A DNA stretch of 64,000 nt from Novosphingobium sp. ST904 (GCF_001298105.1 NZ_LGJH01000165.1:1-64000); one strand, 5' to 3'. Shown: positions 36,176-47,894, numbered from the stretch's first letter. The notes: generated by a model not told the origin, from the letters alone. Numbers and translations are program-made.

Positions 36176-38532
36176 TCAGTAGCGGTACTGCAGGGTCATG
36201 CCGACCGTGCGGGGACGATAGCTCTGGTTGTAGTAGAGCGACGAGCCGATCGAGTCGTGACCGCGCGAGAGAACGTCGCTCGAATTGAGGAGGTTCTCGA
36301 CGAAGACCGAAAGGTCCACGCCGCTGAACCTGGCACCGCGCGGCCGAGAGGTAATTGCGGGCATCCAGTTCGGTCAGGCCGGAATCGTAGCCATAGGCGC
36401 CGGAAACCGAGGTCTGGTAGGTATGGCTGGCGAAGGTGAAGTCGCTGCGCAGATAGGCATCGACGCCCTGGCCCACTTCACGCTCGTAAGTGCCGTAGAG
36501 GTGGCCGGTCCACGAAGGGCCGCCGATGTGCTGGCCGTCGGCCTTCAGCATCAGGCCGTTGCCGCCGAATACGTCATGATCGTAGGTCAGATCGACATAA
36601 GCCACGTTGCCGCCCAGCGTCAGCCCCTCGACCGGCTTCACGTCGAGCGAAAGCTCCCCGCCCTTGCCGGTGGCATTGCCCAGGTTGTAGATGAACGAGA
36701 ACGAACAGGTCGGCAGGCGCACGGACTGCTGGATGTTCTTCCACTTCATCAGGTAGACGCTGGCGCCGAAGTTCACCTTGCCGCCGAAGAGGGAGTTCTT
36801 CGTGCCGGCTTCGTAGGACCACAGCGAGTCCGAGGTATAGGCGGTGGGGCTTTCGGTCAGGCCCAGCGTGGCAAGGTCGCCGGTGCACAGGTCGCTCAGG
36901 ATCCTGGCCTGTGCGCCGCCGGGGCGGAAGCCCTTGGTCGCCGAGGCATAGACCATGTTGTTCGGCGCGATCTTGTACGAGATGCCGAACTTCGGCGTCC
37001 AGGCGCCTTCCTTCATGTTGGCGGTGGTGACGGTGCGGACGTTGCCGGTGGTGGTGCCGTCGCCGACGTTCACGAAGTCGAAGGCGACGTGGCTGTAGCG
37101 GATGGCGGCGGTGAGGGTCAGGTTCTCCATCGGCTTCACGTCGACGCTGCCGTAACCGGCGATCTGCTCATCCTTGGCATGGACGAGATTCACGTAGCTG
37201 AAGCGGCCGTCGTATTGCTGATAGCCGTTGATGAGCGTGCCGGGGATGCGCCCGGAGCCGGTGTAGTTGCTGAAGTCCTGCTTGGTGTGCGCGTAATAGA
37301 CACCGGCGGTCCAGTCGATCAGCTTGTTGTCGTAGGACTGGAGCCGCGCTTCCTGGACGAAGTTCTTTTGCTTCATCGTCAGGTAGTCGTTGGTGTTGTC
37401 GAGATCCTTGTTGGAATAGACCCCGAACGGATTGCCCGTGCGCAGCACCGAGAAATAGGTGGCGTAGTTGAGCGTCTGTTCCTGCTTGCGGGCGAAGTAC
37501 GAGGTGTTGGAGATCAGCTCGATGTTCGGCGCGATGTTCCAGTCCACCTTGAGCGAGGGGAGGTAGAACGTGTCATTGCTCGGTTCGAGGGAATAGACGC
37601 CGGTGTGGTAGTCGTTGTCCTTGGCCAGCCCGTAGCCTTCCCAGTAGTCGTCACGGGCATTGGCCTCGACGTGCTGGTAGTAGAAGCTCGGGGTGATGGT
37701 CAGGGTGTCGGTGGGCTTCCAGCCGAGCGATGCGCGGATGACGGTGGAGTTGCCCGAGTTCACGTCCTTCTTGATGACGGTGTCGGTGCCCTGTGCGACC
37801 TGGTCGATATAGCCGCCCGAATACTGGTACCAGCCGCTCACGCGGAAGGCGAGGTTGTCTGTGATCGGGGCGCCGAAGGCGAGGCCGGCTTCGTAGCTAG
37901 GCGCGCCTTCCTCGGTGAAGGACACTTGCGAGCGGCTGTAGATGCTCAACTTGTCGTAGTTCGGGCCAGGGGTGATGAAGCGCACCGCGCCGCCTTCGGC
38001 ACTGGCGCCGAACAGTGTGCCCTGCGGTCCGTAGAGCACTTCCACGCGGTCGAGATCGAAGACCTTGGGATAGGGGTTGCCCCCGTAGTAGCCGACGTTG
38101 CGAATCTGGATCGGGGTATCGTCGATATAGATCGCGGTGGTGGCCGAACCCACGTCCGAGGCCATGCCGCGGATCGAGATGTTGCTGCCGTTATTGGCGG
38201 AAACGCCAGAGGACGGCGCGAAGTTCAGGGCAGGGGTCATTCGCGACAGGTCGTCGATGCTGCGGATGCCCTGCTGGTCCATCAGTCGCTTGTCATAGGT
38301 CGCGACCGAGATCGGCACTTCGTTGATGCTCTGCTCACGGCGCAGCGCGGTGACGACGATAGCCCCGGAATCGGAGTCGGAGTCGGTTGCCGAACGCGCG
38401 GCCTCGGCAGCTTCCTCAGCCAGCGCGGCCTGTGCCCCGCCAGCCAGCGCGATGGCGGCGCAGGCACTGCAAGCAGCTCAGCCGCGACGTGTGACGGGTA
38501 GTGAGCCCATTGGGATTGTTGATACGGGACAT
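36176..38532 (-). CDS. TonB-dependent outer-membrane receptor, two frameshifts
   Basis: Outer-membrane active-transport receptor. A signal peptide begins MSRINNPNGLTTRHTSR; the frame changes near 38465-38480, inside it, and continues AAIALAGGAQAALAEEAAEAA and the TonB box region GAIVVTALRREQS. The plug contains NISIRGM and DRVEVLYGPQGTLFGASAEGG, followed by the beta-barrel. A second change near 36338-36345 leads to SGVDLSVFVENLLNSSD and the terminal aromatic TLQYRY. The ligand is unknown; the lipase and the amidohydrolase on either side suggest an ester or amide. Divergent from the amidohydrolase gene. Confidence 0.87.
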
Positions 38533-38889
38533 GACGCGAAACCCCTTTTCTGGTCGGAACTCTCGAATTCCCTTTCGACCCTCTCTCGCGCCACGCTTGG
38601 TCGTTTCTGTGCTCACGTGGTCCTCCACTGTCGGTTTGCCGGGTTCCCGAAGATGGTCCCGGCCTTTTGCTTGGCCGGGCTGTCCGGCACGCCGCGCCAT
38701 GAAGGCAAAAATTTCCGGGCTGGACCATTGCAACTAACGAACCGACCTGTTGCCAAATCCGTGCGTTCGTCTTCCGTGTTGTCGCAAACCGAAGTCCGGA
38801 CATACATTTTGGCAACGCGCAGGGTATCTCGTCCTGCCTATGGAAGATCCCATGGCTCACATCTGGAACTGCCTTTCGGGAATGCCCGC
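38533..38889. promoter_or_regulatory. Divergent intergenic region between TonB receptor and amidohydrolase
   Basis: About 360 bp with no credible gene; it must hold the promoters of both divergent genes. An AAAGGGG tract about ten bases before 38532 can serve as ribosome-binding site for the receptor. No clear palindromic operator is visible. Confidence 0.45.
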
Positions 38890-40379
38890 ATGACCGGCGA
38901 GACGTCGCCCCGCCTGCTTCGTGCCGGACGCGTGATCGCGAGCGCCGACGGCAAGGTCCTGGGGCCAACCGAGCTCGAGATCGGCGCGGACGGCCGCATC
39001 GCGGCCATGCGCGCCATCGCGCCGCAGAGCCTGACGCCGGAGGAAGCCGGCGCTCTGATGATGCCAAGCCTTGCGAACGGGCACGACCATGGACGCGGGC
39101 TGAGGACGCTGGCGTTCGGCGCGGCCGACCAGTCGCTGGAAACCTGGTTGCCCGATCTTGCGCGGCAGCCGCGTGTCGACCCCTGGCTGAACGCGGCGGT
39201 GGCGCTGGGAAGGCTTGCGCAGGGCGGGGTGGGCGCCGTCAATCACTGTCACAACACGCAGGACGGCCGGGCCCTGCTGGAGGAGGCCGAAGCCGTCTCC
39301 CGCGCAGCGCGGGACGTGGGCATACGGGTGGCCTTCGGATGGCCGTTCTTCGACCGCAATCCTTGCGTTTACGGCGACCTTGCGCGGCTGGCCGGATTTC
39401 TTCCGGACGAACGCCGGCGCGCCGTGCTTGCCGCCGGGGCGGGCATGCGGGACCTGCAAACCAACCTTGCCCTGTTCGAGAAGGCAAAAGCGCTGGAGCA
39501 CGAACATTTCGTGCTGCAATACCACCCGGTTGCGCCGCAATGGACCCGCCCGGAAACGCTTGCCGCGATTGCCCGCGCTTCCGCCGCGGACGGGCGCCGC
39601 ATTCACATGCATCTGCTGGAAACCGAACTGCAGCGCGAATGGGCCAAGGCGCATCATCCCGGCGGGTTCCTCGCATGGCTGGACGGGCTGGGGCTCCTGA
39701 GCGATCGGCTTACCGTGGCCCATGCGGTCTGGCTCGAACCCGAAGACATCGCGCTCCTTGCCGAACGGGGGGTGACGGTCTCGATCAACATGTCCTCCAA
39801 CTTGCGGCTGCGGTCGGGGGTGCCCGATCTCGCAGCGCTGCTCGATGCCGGCGTGCGCGTGGCATTCGGGCTGGACGGAATGGCGCTGGACGACGACGAG
39901 GACATGCTTCGCGAGCTTCGCCTCGCCTGGCACGTCCACGCGCGGACCTCTTCCTGCGGGCGCGGGCTCGACCCGAGCGCGGTTCTGCATGGAGCTCTGG
40001 AGGCGGGGCGCAAGTCGGTGCTGGGCAGCACGGAAGGTGCGGCCATCGCGGTGGGCGCCCCTGCCGATATCCTCGTGCTCGATTTCGCGGCGCTATCCGC
40101 GGACAACATCCTGCCCGAACCCGATACGATCTCTCTCGTCATCGGCAGGGCCCAGTCCCGGCATGTTCGATGCCTGCTGGTGGGCGGGCGCCGGATTGTC
40201 GAGAACGGAGCCTGTGTCGGTGTCGATCTCCCGGAGCTGGAACGCAGATTGACCGCGTCGGCGCGAGCGTCGCTTGCGCATCTCCGCCGGACCTTGCGGC
40301 CATTGCGGAGATGCAGGGAGCAGTGGCGGCGTTCTACGGCTGCGGATGTCATCGGTCAGGCGGTCAAGACCCGATCTGA
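38890..40379 (+). CDS. Amidohydrolase, TrzA/cytosine-deaminase-like, C-terminal frameshift
   Basis: Metal-dependent deaminase or amidohydrolase. Metal and catalytic residues: SLANGHDHGRGL (HxH), HMHLLETELQREWA (His), VAHAVWLEPEDIALLAERG (His) and FGLDGMALDDDED (Asp). Tail GAPADILVLDF is the usual second beta-sandwich strand. After about residue 460 the frame changes (near 40265-40290): the better reading is PPDLAAIAEMQGAVAAFYG, ending at 40379, while the uninterrupted frame to 40464 gives an unnatural Arg-rich tail. Substrate unknown; a heterocyclic amine is plausible. Confidence 0.84.
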
Positions 40380-40406
40380 CCGGGACTATCACGATACCCG
40401 GCGGCG

Positions 40407-40451
40407 GCACCTGCGCGTTCCCCGCCAAACCCTACGGGAACGCGCAGGTGC
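40407..40451. terminator. Strong hairpin between convergent amidohydrolase and esterase genes
   Basis: GCACCTGCGCGTTCCCG and CGGGAACGCGCAGGTGC are exact complements (17 bp; one extra C in the left arm) with a loop of about 10 nt. It should act as a bidirectional terminator. Confidence 0.75.
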
Positions 40452-40456
40452 TGCGA

Positions 40457-42606
40457 CTATTTGACGACCACGCGGACCCGGCCGAGATTCTGGATGCGGC
40501 CGAATGCCGTCTCGCGGTCTCCCTCGCGCTGGGAGATGCCGCGCAGGGCCGGGAAGTAAGTGCCCGGTTTGTCGAACTTGTGCGTGATGGTGACGGTGGC
40601 CGTCCTGAGGCCGGCTTTCACCGGAGACTGGACCGCGAAAGTGCCGGCTCCTTCGAAATCCCACTCCGCCGCGATGACGGTGCCGGTTCCGGGCGGAACC
40701 TCGATCGTGCCCCGGAAGGTCACGGTCTGTCCGGCGGCAATGTCCGCGCGCTCGCCGCCATTCGCCTTTAGAACGACCACCGGCTGGATGCCGCGGCGTG
40801 CGGCGGCCGTGGGCGGGACGGTGATCTGCCCGTCGTCATAGCGGTAGCTGGTGGAGGCGGGCGGCGCGATGCCCTTTTCGACCCACAGCGCCACGTCGCG
40901 CAGGGCCTGGTTAAGCACAGGCACATAACTGACGGTATGGATCGCGTCCTCCTGCGTGTCGCTGTCGCCATGAAGGGCGTGGTCGGTGAACCACAGCCGG
41001 AAATGTCGTCCGCCTTCGCGCCGAAGTGCTTGTCCACCCGCGCGCGGTACCAGTCGGCCGACCAGGGATAGGCTTCCCGGTCCCACAGGGATTCGACCAG
41101 GATCATCTTGCCCTCGAAGTTGCCCTCGGGGACCGACCCTGCCGTCGCCTTGGTGAACAGCGGCCCGAGCAGCATCGGCCGCTGGGGATAGATCGGTTTG
41201 CCGTCAGCCCCGCGAAACTGGTCCCACACCTTGAATTCGGCTTCGGGCACCTGGTGGCGATGATAGGTCTGCGCGGCGAGGAAGTTGCTGTTGTCGACCT
41301 GGACTTCGTCGCCCGGCGCCAGCTTTGCGGCCACGGCGGGGTCGACGATACCGAAGACGGCAGTGTCCCCGTCGATCCGGCTCAGCGTCAGCCGCGCCCC
41401 TTTCGCGGCGCCCGACAGGACGATGAGGTCGCCGCCAAGGAACTGGACGGCCGGCGGCGGAGAGGACAGGCGAATGGCGACGACATATTGGGCCTCCTTG
41501 CCCTGCATCGCGGCATAGCTGTCATCGACGTTGCCGGTGGTCTTGCCGTTGGTCACGCTGGTTTCGAGCTTCTGCCGTTTTGCATCCGCGCCGGTGACAA
41601 GGGCGGCGATCGCCGCCTTGTGCTGCAGGCGATAGCCGGTGAAGCTTTCGGGATGATCGAAGCCGTAATAGCCCGGTTTGGTCCAGAAGTCCGTGAAATA
41701 GCCCGGATCCGCCATGACGACGCCGCCGTAAAGCGCGGCAAAGCCGTGGATGCCCATGGTCTTCCAACCGAACCAGGACTGAAGCGGAAAGCCCATGCGG
41801 GTCACTTCGCGCAAGGCGGCTGCCTGCTCGGCGTTCAGCCCGGCATAGGGATCGCCGCTGCCACCGGGCTCCATGGCATCCACGATCTGCGGGAACTTGC
41901 CTTCCAGCAGGCGCATGGCATGCATTCGCACGGTGAAGCTGTTGGGGATCGCCATGCTGGAACCGAGCACATGCGGGACCGCGCCGTCCCAGACGCCGCG
42001 CGTGTTCTCCATCGATCCCACGGTGCGATAGGCGCCCCCGCTGCCGCCATAGGCATAGCCGTAAGGCCGTTTGCCGCCGTACATCTGGAGCGCCACGACG
42101 CGCGAATACTGGGCCGCCGCCGCATTGGCACGGTAGGCGCCGATGGTGGGGTCCTTTGAACCGAACCCCGCCACAGCCGGTCCGCCGCCGTTGGTTTCCA
42201 CGAAGTATCCGCCGCTGGAGATCGAGAAGGAGATCTTGTCATTGGCGGGCGAAGTGGGTTGCTGGGCCAGGTTCTCGTTATCGGGCGCGGGGGTGAAGTG
42301 CTGGAAGAACCGCCCCTGATATTGCCCTTTCGGCGGGAAGTAGAAGGAGAAGCGCGTGTCGGTCCCCTTGAAGCCGCCATGGACGTAGCGATGGCGGACC
42401 GGTGCGTCCCGCCATTCGTCGATATCGATATAGGGCTGCGCGAAGACCGGATCGGGGATCGGCGCGCTTGCGGGCGTGGTTTCGGTACCGGCGGGCGATC
42501 CCTGTGCCATCGTCCCTCCTGCCATTCCCCCTGCGAGCAGGGTCGAGGTCAGGGCAAGCCTGACGAATTTGCCGGTGATGCCGCTATTCTTGCGCGCGCG
42601 TTTCAT
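40457..42606 (-). CDS. Secreted alpha/beta-hydrolase with C-terminal PKD-like domain, one frameshift
   Basis: Exported serine hydrolase of about 716 codons. Signal peptide LALTSTLLAGGMAGGTMAQG; conserved RYVHGGFKGTDTRFSFYFP and nucleophile region YGYAYGGSGGAYRTVGSMEN (GxSxG), then DGAVPHVLGSS. The frame changes near 41000-41008, followed by LWFTDHALHGDSD (probable catalytic His). The last 110 residues form a PKD-like beta domain (GQTVTFRGTIEVPPGTG, AAEWDFEGAG, HKFDKPGTYFPALRG). Looks like the sphingomonad/actinobacterial hydrolases with no known substrate. It lies 78 bp downstream of a TonB receptor gene and is likely cotranscribed with it. Confidence 0.8.
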
Positions 42607-42684
42607 GCCGCAGGTTCCGTATGCTCGTGAGGAAAGGGTGCCGCCGCCGCCCCGGAGAGCGGGCGGCGACGGGGAGACGGCCGA

Positions 42685-45374
42685 TCAGAACTTCTTGCTG
42701 ATGCCGAACTGGAACACGCGGCCGATGCTGGTGACGGCGTAGCCGTCCAGCGAGTTCAGCGAACCGTTGTAGACCGGCGGGTCCTTGTCGAAGAGGTTGT
42801 CCACGTTGAAGGTCAGCGACAGGTCCTTCATCGCGCCGCTGCCCTTGAAATCGTATTGGGCGAACATGTTGATGGTGTCGAAAGCCTTGACCTTAGACTG
42901 GTTGAGGTTCGATGCCAGCGGCGCGACGTTCCAGCCGCCGAGGTGGCGCCAGGTGGCCTGTGCGCGCAAGTTGCCGAATGCGGCGCCGAGCGTGGTGGAC
43001 AGGATGAAGCGGGTCTGCGCCTTCACCGTATCGACGAAGCCCGCACCGGCGACGGCCTGCTCCTTGCGGTTCAGCACGTAGTTGCCGTTGATCTGCGTAT
43101 AGACCGAGCCGAAGCCGGTCGGCTGGTCGTAGGCGAGCGAGAAGTCCAGGCCGTCGGTATTGACCGCGGCGAGGTTGGTGCGCCTGCCATCCGCAATCGA
43201 ATAGACCTGTCCGGGAACCACGGTGTAGGGCGAAACCGCCGCGAGCCCGTCCGGCACTTGCGACGCCAGCGCGTTCACCTGCGCGATCGTCGGGTTCATG
43301 ACGTAGTTGTTGGTGAACAGGCTGTAGAAGGTGGACGGGTTGAATACCGGCGGAATGTCGATCAGGTCCTTGAACCGGATGTTGTAGTAATTGAGCGTGG
43401 CGAGGAACCCCGGCAATGAAGGGGGTGCGATGTCGAAGCCGAGCGACCAGGTCGTGGCCTTCTGCGGCTTCAGGTCGTTGCCGCCGCCGCCGAGGAAGAT
43501 TTGTGCCTGCCCCGGCTGGGGGGCGACATTCGGATTGGCGAACAGGATGAACGGGAAGGCGAAGATCGTGGCCGGGGCGGCGTCGGCGCCGTCCGCAAGG
43601 CTGGGTGCCTGGAAGGACTTGCCCCAGGTGCCGCGCAACTTCAGGCCGTCGAACGGCTCGTAAGTCACGCCGAACTTCGGATTGAAGGTGCCGCCGAAGT
43701 CGCTGTAGTGATCGTAGCGGCCCGATGCCGACAGGCTCAGCGAATAGAAGCCTCCGGTGCGGTTTTCCTGACCGAACACGGGCACCTGTACTTCGCCGAA
43801 AAGCGCGGCGATGCGGCGGCTCGCGGTGTTAAAGGGCATATCGTCCACCGCGCTGGCGCTGACGGTGCCGTCGATCCGGGACTGATACTTCTCATAGCTG
43901 TATTGACCGCCCGCCGCGATCTTCACGTCCCCGCCGGGCAGATGCGCCAGGCTGCCGTCGACGACAACGCGCGTGTTCAGCATCTCGTTCTTGCCCAGAC
44001 CATAGTCGAGGAAATTCGAGATCAGCGGCAGGACGGCGGCATTGGCCGGGTTCGACAGGTTGTAGGGATCGAAGTTGCCGGTGAGGACGAGCGTGGAGAG
44101 GGTGCCGTCGTCGATCTTCTCGTTGGCGACTTCTGACCGCCGCGGCCGTAGTTCCCCAGCCAGCGCAGTTGCCAGCCGCTGCCGAGATCGGCGGTGAGGG
44201 TGGGGGTGACGCCCCAGGTCTCAAGCCTGGTGCTCTGCCGGGTATGCTCGCCCAGCAGAGAGGAGAAGTCCATCGAAACGGACTGGGCCTGGAAGCTGTT
44301 GGCATCGCCGGTGTTGCGATAATAGGGGTTGAACACAGTCCCGGGAACGAAGGGATTGATCGGCGCGATGGTGGCCGTTGCGGTAACGGGGCCACCATCG
44401 CCCTTGTTCACGCGGTTCATGTAGAATGCGCGCACGTCGAAGGTGACCGGGCCGCCGTCATCGAACGAAAGGCCGGTGAATACCGAGTGGCGTCGTTCGC
44501 TGGGATAGAAGGTGCGGTTGTCGCTGACGTCGCAGCGGTTGCCGGAACCGGCTGTCAGCCCTGGCAGCGCATAGACCGTGGATCCGATAGAGACGTTGCC
44601 GGCCCCGCAGGTCAGGTCGAACGGCAGGCCGGAGGTATAGTCCAGCCGGCGAACGTAATCGCGGTCCCGGCCATAGAGCGAATCGTGCCAAGCGTAGTTG
44701 TAGCTCGCATAGACGGACAGCGCGTCCCAGGTCTTGCCGACCGTGATGTCGGCATTGACCGACTGATAGTCGTCCGCCACGCCGTAGCGTCCCCTGGCTT
44801 CGATGCCGTCGAAACGCTTGCGCGTGATGAAGTTTATGACGCCGCCGACAGCATCCGCCCCGTAGATCGAGGAGCCGCCGTCGAGCACGATTTCCACGCG
44901 CTCGATCGCGCCGGGCGCGATGGCGTCGGGATCGGGAACGGTCTGGCGAACGCCCATGCCGGGAAGGCGGTGGCCATCGACCAGCACCAGCGTTGACGAA
45001 CCGCCGCCGGACGCGCCGGGCAGGTTGCGCAGGTTCGGGCGGTTGATGGTGATCTGGCTCGAACTGACGGCCGACACGATGGGCGCGGCGTTGAACGACG
45101 CGGTTTGCGGCACGCTGGCAAGCAGCTGCGCGGTGGAATTGGCGCCCACGGCGGTGATCGCCTGGGCATTGAGCGAAACCGTTTCCGAACCTGCCGGCGC
45201 GACGCCGCGCAGCAGGGTGCCGGTAACGATGATTTCCTGGATTTCCTTATCGCTCAGCGGCGGCGGGCTTTCCTGATCGGGAACGGCCTGCGCCATCGCG
45301 GCGATCGGTGTGAGTGCAATTATCGAGACGCCGAACAGCGCACACTGACGGACGGATCCGCAAGTCCTTTTCAT
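42685..45374 (-). CDS. TonB-dependent receptor, one frameshift
   Basis: Outer-membrane receptor of about 896 codons. Signal peptide FGVSIIALTPIAAMAQA; TonB box/N-terminal EIQEIIVTGTLLRG; plug GSSTLVLVDGHRLPG and ERVEIVLDGGSSIYGADAVGGVINF. The frame changes near 44135-44142 (RWLGNYGRGG), after which the barrel continues to the terminal Phe (GRVFQFGISKKF). ATG 45374 is preceded by GGAGAGGG. The long surface loops with Cys pairs (CGAGNVS, NRCDVS) suggest a sizeable ligand. Divergent from a ROK regulator and upstream of the secreted hydrolase, so probably a substrate-inducible uptake pair. Confidence 0.88.
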
Positions 45375-45515
45375 ACCCTCTCCCCTGTGCGGCACCTGCG
45401 GATTTTTCCGGGTTGCCGGTCTTGTTTTCCGCCGCTTCTGCTGTTGGCTGTGAGGCTGTCGCAAGCGCCGGAGCACTAGGATTGGCAGATTCGCGGTCGC
45501 TTGTCTCGGGAAAAA

Positions 45516-45528
45516 TTTAGCGGCTAAA
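45516..45528. promoter_or_regulatory. Palindrome in the ROK/TonB divergent promoter, candidate operator
   Basis: TTTAGCGGCTAAA is a perfect 13-bp palindrome (odd centre) in an A-rich context, 51 bp upstream of the ROK start and 142 bp upstream of the receptor start. Position and symmetry fit an operator for the ROK protein; only one copy is seen. Confidence 0.45.
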
Positions 45529-45578
45529 ATAAATCGGGGCCGCGCGGTGTTGCGGATGCCGGGGAATTGGCCGATGGG

Positions 45579-46757
45579 ATGATCATGCGTCTATCGGATC
45601 AGGAATATAATCGCCTTCTGCTGCTCAAGAAGGTGCGGACGAGCGAGCCGGTTGCCCGGATCGATCTTGTCGGGCTGACCGGGCTGACGGGGGGGACGAT
45701 CACGGCGATCACCGCCGATCTCGTGAAGCGCGGCATCGTGATCGAGGAGAAGGTGGCCTCCAGTGCCCCGGGGCGCCCGGGTCAACCTGCGGATCAATCC
45801 GACCGGCAAGTACGTCATCGGCATCAATGCGACAGGTGACGGGCAGGCCGTGGCCGAGATCGTCAATCTGAGGGGCGAAAGCCTTGGCGTAGCAACGGCT
45901 GCATTAAAGCCGGCGACGCGGATCGAGGATCTCGCGCAGCAGTTCGTGGCGGCGCTGGAAGACGCCATTGCCGGCTGGCCGGTGAAGCGGGAAGAGATTT
46001 TCCGGATCGGAGTCGGGCTTCCCGGGATCGTCGACAGCCGTACCGGCATCGTCGAGCAGATCATCACGTTCGAGCCGGCCCGTGCAACTTCGGGGAAATC
46101 GTCTCGGGCGCGCTCGGGATTCCGACGCTGGTGGACAACAACATCAACCTGCTTGCCCGCGCGGAGCACTGGTACGGTGCAGGTGCCCATGCCGACGATT
46201 TCACCCTCATCAATGTCGATCTTGCCATCGGCGCGGCGCTTTACCGGGGCGGGCAACTGATCAGCGGCGCGCACGGGATCGCTTCGGAATTCGGGCACAC
46301 CAAGATCATGCCCGACATCGGCCGCCCTTGTTTCTGCGGCGCCAAGGGCTGCCTGCAGGCCTATTGCTCGATCCATTCGATCATCGAGCAGTCCTGTGAG
46401 CGACTGGGGCGGCAGATGCCGTCACACGAGGTCATGAACCCCTGTTTCGATGGATTGATGGCAGAATATGCCGCTGCCGAGATCGACATCCGGACGGTGC
46501 TGGAACAGGCCAGCCACTATCTCGGCATTGCGGTGGCCAATCATATTACCATGCAGGACCCCGAGGCGGTCATCATCATCGGGCCGCCCGTTGCACGGAT
46601 GGATGAGCTGCGCGGCGCGTTCTTCACGGCTCTTGAACAGAACACCTTCCCCGCTTTGCGCCGGCGGACCAGGCTTCACTTCAAGCCGCGGGACCAGGGC
46701 GCCTATGCGCGCGGCGCTGCGGCGATGGTGCTGGAGCATGTCTACGCCGCATCGTGA
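45579..46757 (+). CDS. ROK-family transcriptional regulator, two compensating frameshifts
   Basis: Sugar-responsive regulator: N-terminal winged helix (LKKVRTSEPVARIDLVGLTGLTGGTITAITADLVKRG), then the ROK kinase-like fold with GVGLPGIVDSRTGIVEQI, DNNINLLARAEHWYG and the zinc site GHTKIMPDIGRPCFCGAKGCLQ. The residue after GCL is Gln where Glu is usual. Frame changes near 45770-45785 and 46075-46095 cancel out. ATG 45579 (or 45585) is preferred; TTG 45567 opens the frame. It probably represses the divergent TonB receptor-hydrolase operon. Confidence 0.86.
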
Positions 46758-46779
46758 ATTTCACGGTTTGGCGGGGAGC

Positions 46780-46819
46780 GGGTAGATGAGGAGAGCCGGG
46801 TCATCCTCTTCATCTACCC
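46780..46819. terminator. Bidirectional hairpin between ROK and pyrC
   Basis: GGGTAGATGAGGAG and CTCTTCATCTACCC pair over 14 bp with one G-T pair and a 12-nt loop, between convergent genes. Confidence 0.7.
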
Positions 46820-46856
46820 AGTCGAGCGCTTGCAGGCGGTTGCTTTCGGGTCGGCC

Positions 46857-47894
46857 TTAGCCGACGAAACGCCAGCGGATCGTCTCTCCGGCATGGAAGG
46901 GAACGATGGTGATGTCGCCGTCGACAATCGTTTCCGCCACGGCCACGTCCTCGCGCTTCAGCGTCACCGTGCCCTCGTTCAGGGGCAGGCCGTAGAAATT
47001 GGGGCCGTGTTCGGAGGCGAACCCTTCCAGCCGGTCAAGCACGCCTTCCTCGTCGAAGACCTGCGCGTAGCTTTCCAGGGCGAACGGCGCATTGAAGATG
47101 CCGGCGCATCCGCACGAGGATTCCTTGCGGCCGATGGCGTGCGGCGCGCTGTCCGTACCGAGGAAGAACTTGGGCGACCCCGAAACCGCTGCCTTGCGAA
47201 CGGCGAGACGGTGCCGTTCCCGCTTGGCAACGGGCAGGCAGTAGGCGTGCGGACGAATGCCGCCATCGAAAATCGCGTTGCGGTTGATGATGAGGTGCTG
47301 CGGCGTGATCGTTGCGGCGATCCGGGGGCCGCTTTCAGCCACGAACTCTGCCGCGTCGGCTGTGGTGATATGCTCCAGAACGATCTTGAGCGCCGGGAAA
47401 TCGCGGACCAGCGGCGCGAGGACGCGTTCGATGAACACGGCTTCGCGATCGAAGATGTCGACATCGCGATCGGTTACTTCGCCGTGGATCAGCAGCGGCA
47501 TCCCGATCCGCTGCATCGTTTCCAGCAGCCCGGTGAGCTTGCGGATATCGGTGACGCCGTGGGCGGAGTTGGTGGTGGCATGGGCGGGATAGAGCTTGCA
47601 GGCAGCGAACACGCCCTGTTCGTAGCCGCGCTCGATTTCCGCCGGATCGGCATCGTCCGTCAGGTAGCAGACCATCAGCGGGGTGAAGTCCGTCCCGGCC
47701 GGCAGGGCGGCGATTATCCGCTCCCGGTACGCCTGCGCCGAGGCCACGCTGATGACAGGCGGCGTCAGGTTCGGCATGACGATGGCGCGCGCAAACTGGC
47801 GCGCGGTATAACCGACGACTGCGTTCAGCATCTCGCCATCGCGGAGATGCACATGCCAGTCGTCGGGGCGGCGGATCGTTATCTGCGATGTCAT
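46857..47894 (-). CDS. pyrC: Dihydroorotase, class II
   Basis: Third step of pyrimidine synthesis: reversible cyclisation of carbamoyl aspartate to dihydroorotate in the cytosol. All catalytic residues are present: His14/His16 (DWHVHLRDG), carbamylated Lys100 (AACKLYPAHATTNS), His137 (LLIHGEV), His175 (VLEHITT) and Asp248 (LGTDSAPH). The length, 345 residues, matches E. coli PyrC. Stands alone as a housekeeping gene between catabolic blocks. Confidence 0.96.
   Translation of the reverse strand: MTSQITIRRPDDWHVHLRDGEMLNAVVGYTARQFARAIVMPNLTPPVISVASAQAYRERIIAALPAGTDFTPLMVCYLTDDADPAEIERGYEQGVFAACKLYPAHATTNSAHGVTDIRKLTGLLETMQRIGMPLLIHGEVTDRDVDIFDREAVFIERVLAPLVRDFPALKIVLEHITTADAAEFVAESGPRIAATITPQHLIINRNAIFDGGIRPHAYCLPVAKRERHRLAVRKAAVSGSPKFFLGTDSAPHAIGRKESSCGCAGIFNAPFALESYAQVFDEEGVLDRLEGFASEHGPNFYGLPLNEGTVTLKREDVAVAETIVDGDITIVPFHAGETIRWRFVG

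Noticed and set aside
36285..38501. A 738-codon open frame on the plus strand
   Set aside because: It is antisense to the TonB receptor and its composition (Val/Gly/Asp/Arg-rich, no domain) is that of a mirror frame in GC-rich DNA.
40457..42606. Tannase/feruloyl esterase assignment for the secreted hydrolase
   Set aside because: The GxSxG nucleophile region and the RYVHGGFKGTDTRF wording do not match the tannase family CSxGG motif, and the C-terminal domain is PKD-like, so only a general hydrolase call is kept.
45516..45528. Link between the ROK palindrome and the recombinase repeats
   Set aside because: Both contain TTTAGC, but the remainder differs and the arrangement is unlike; treated as coincidence.
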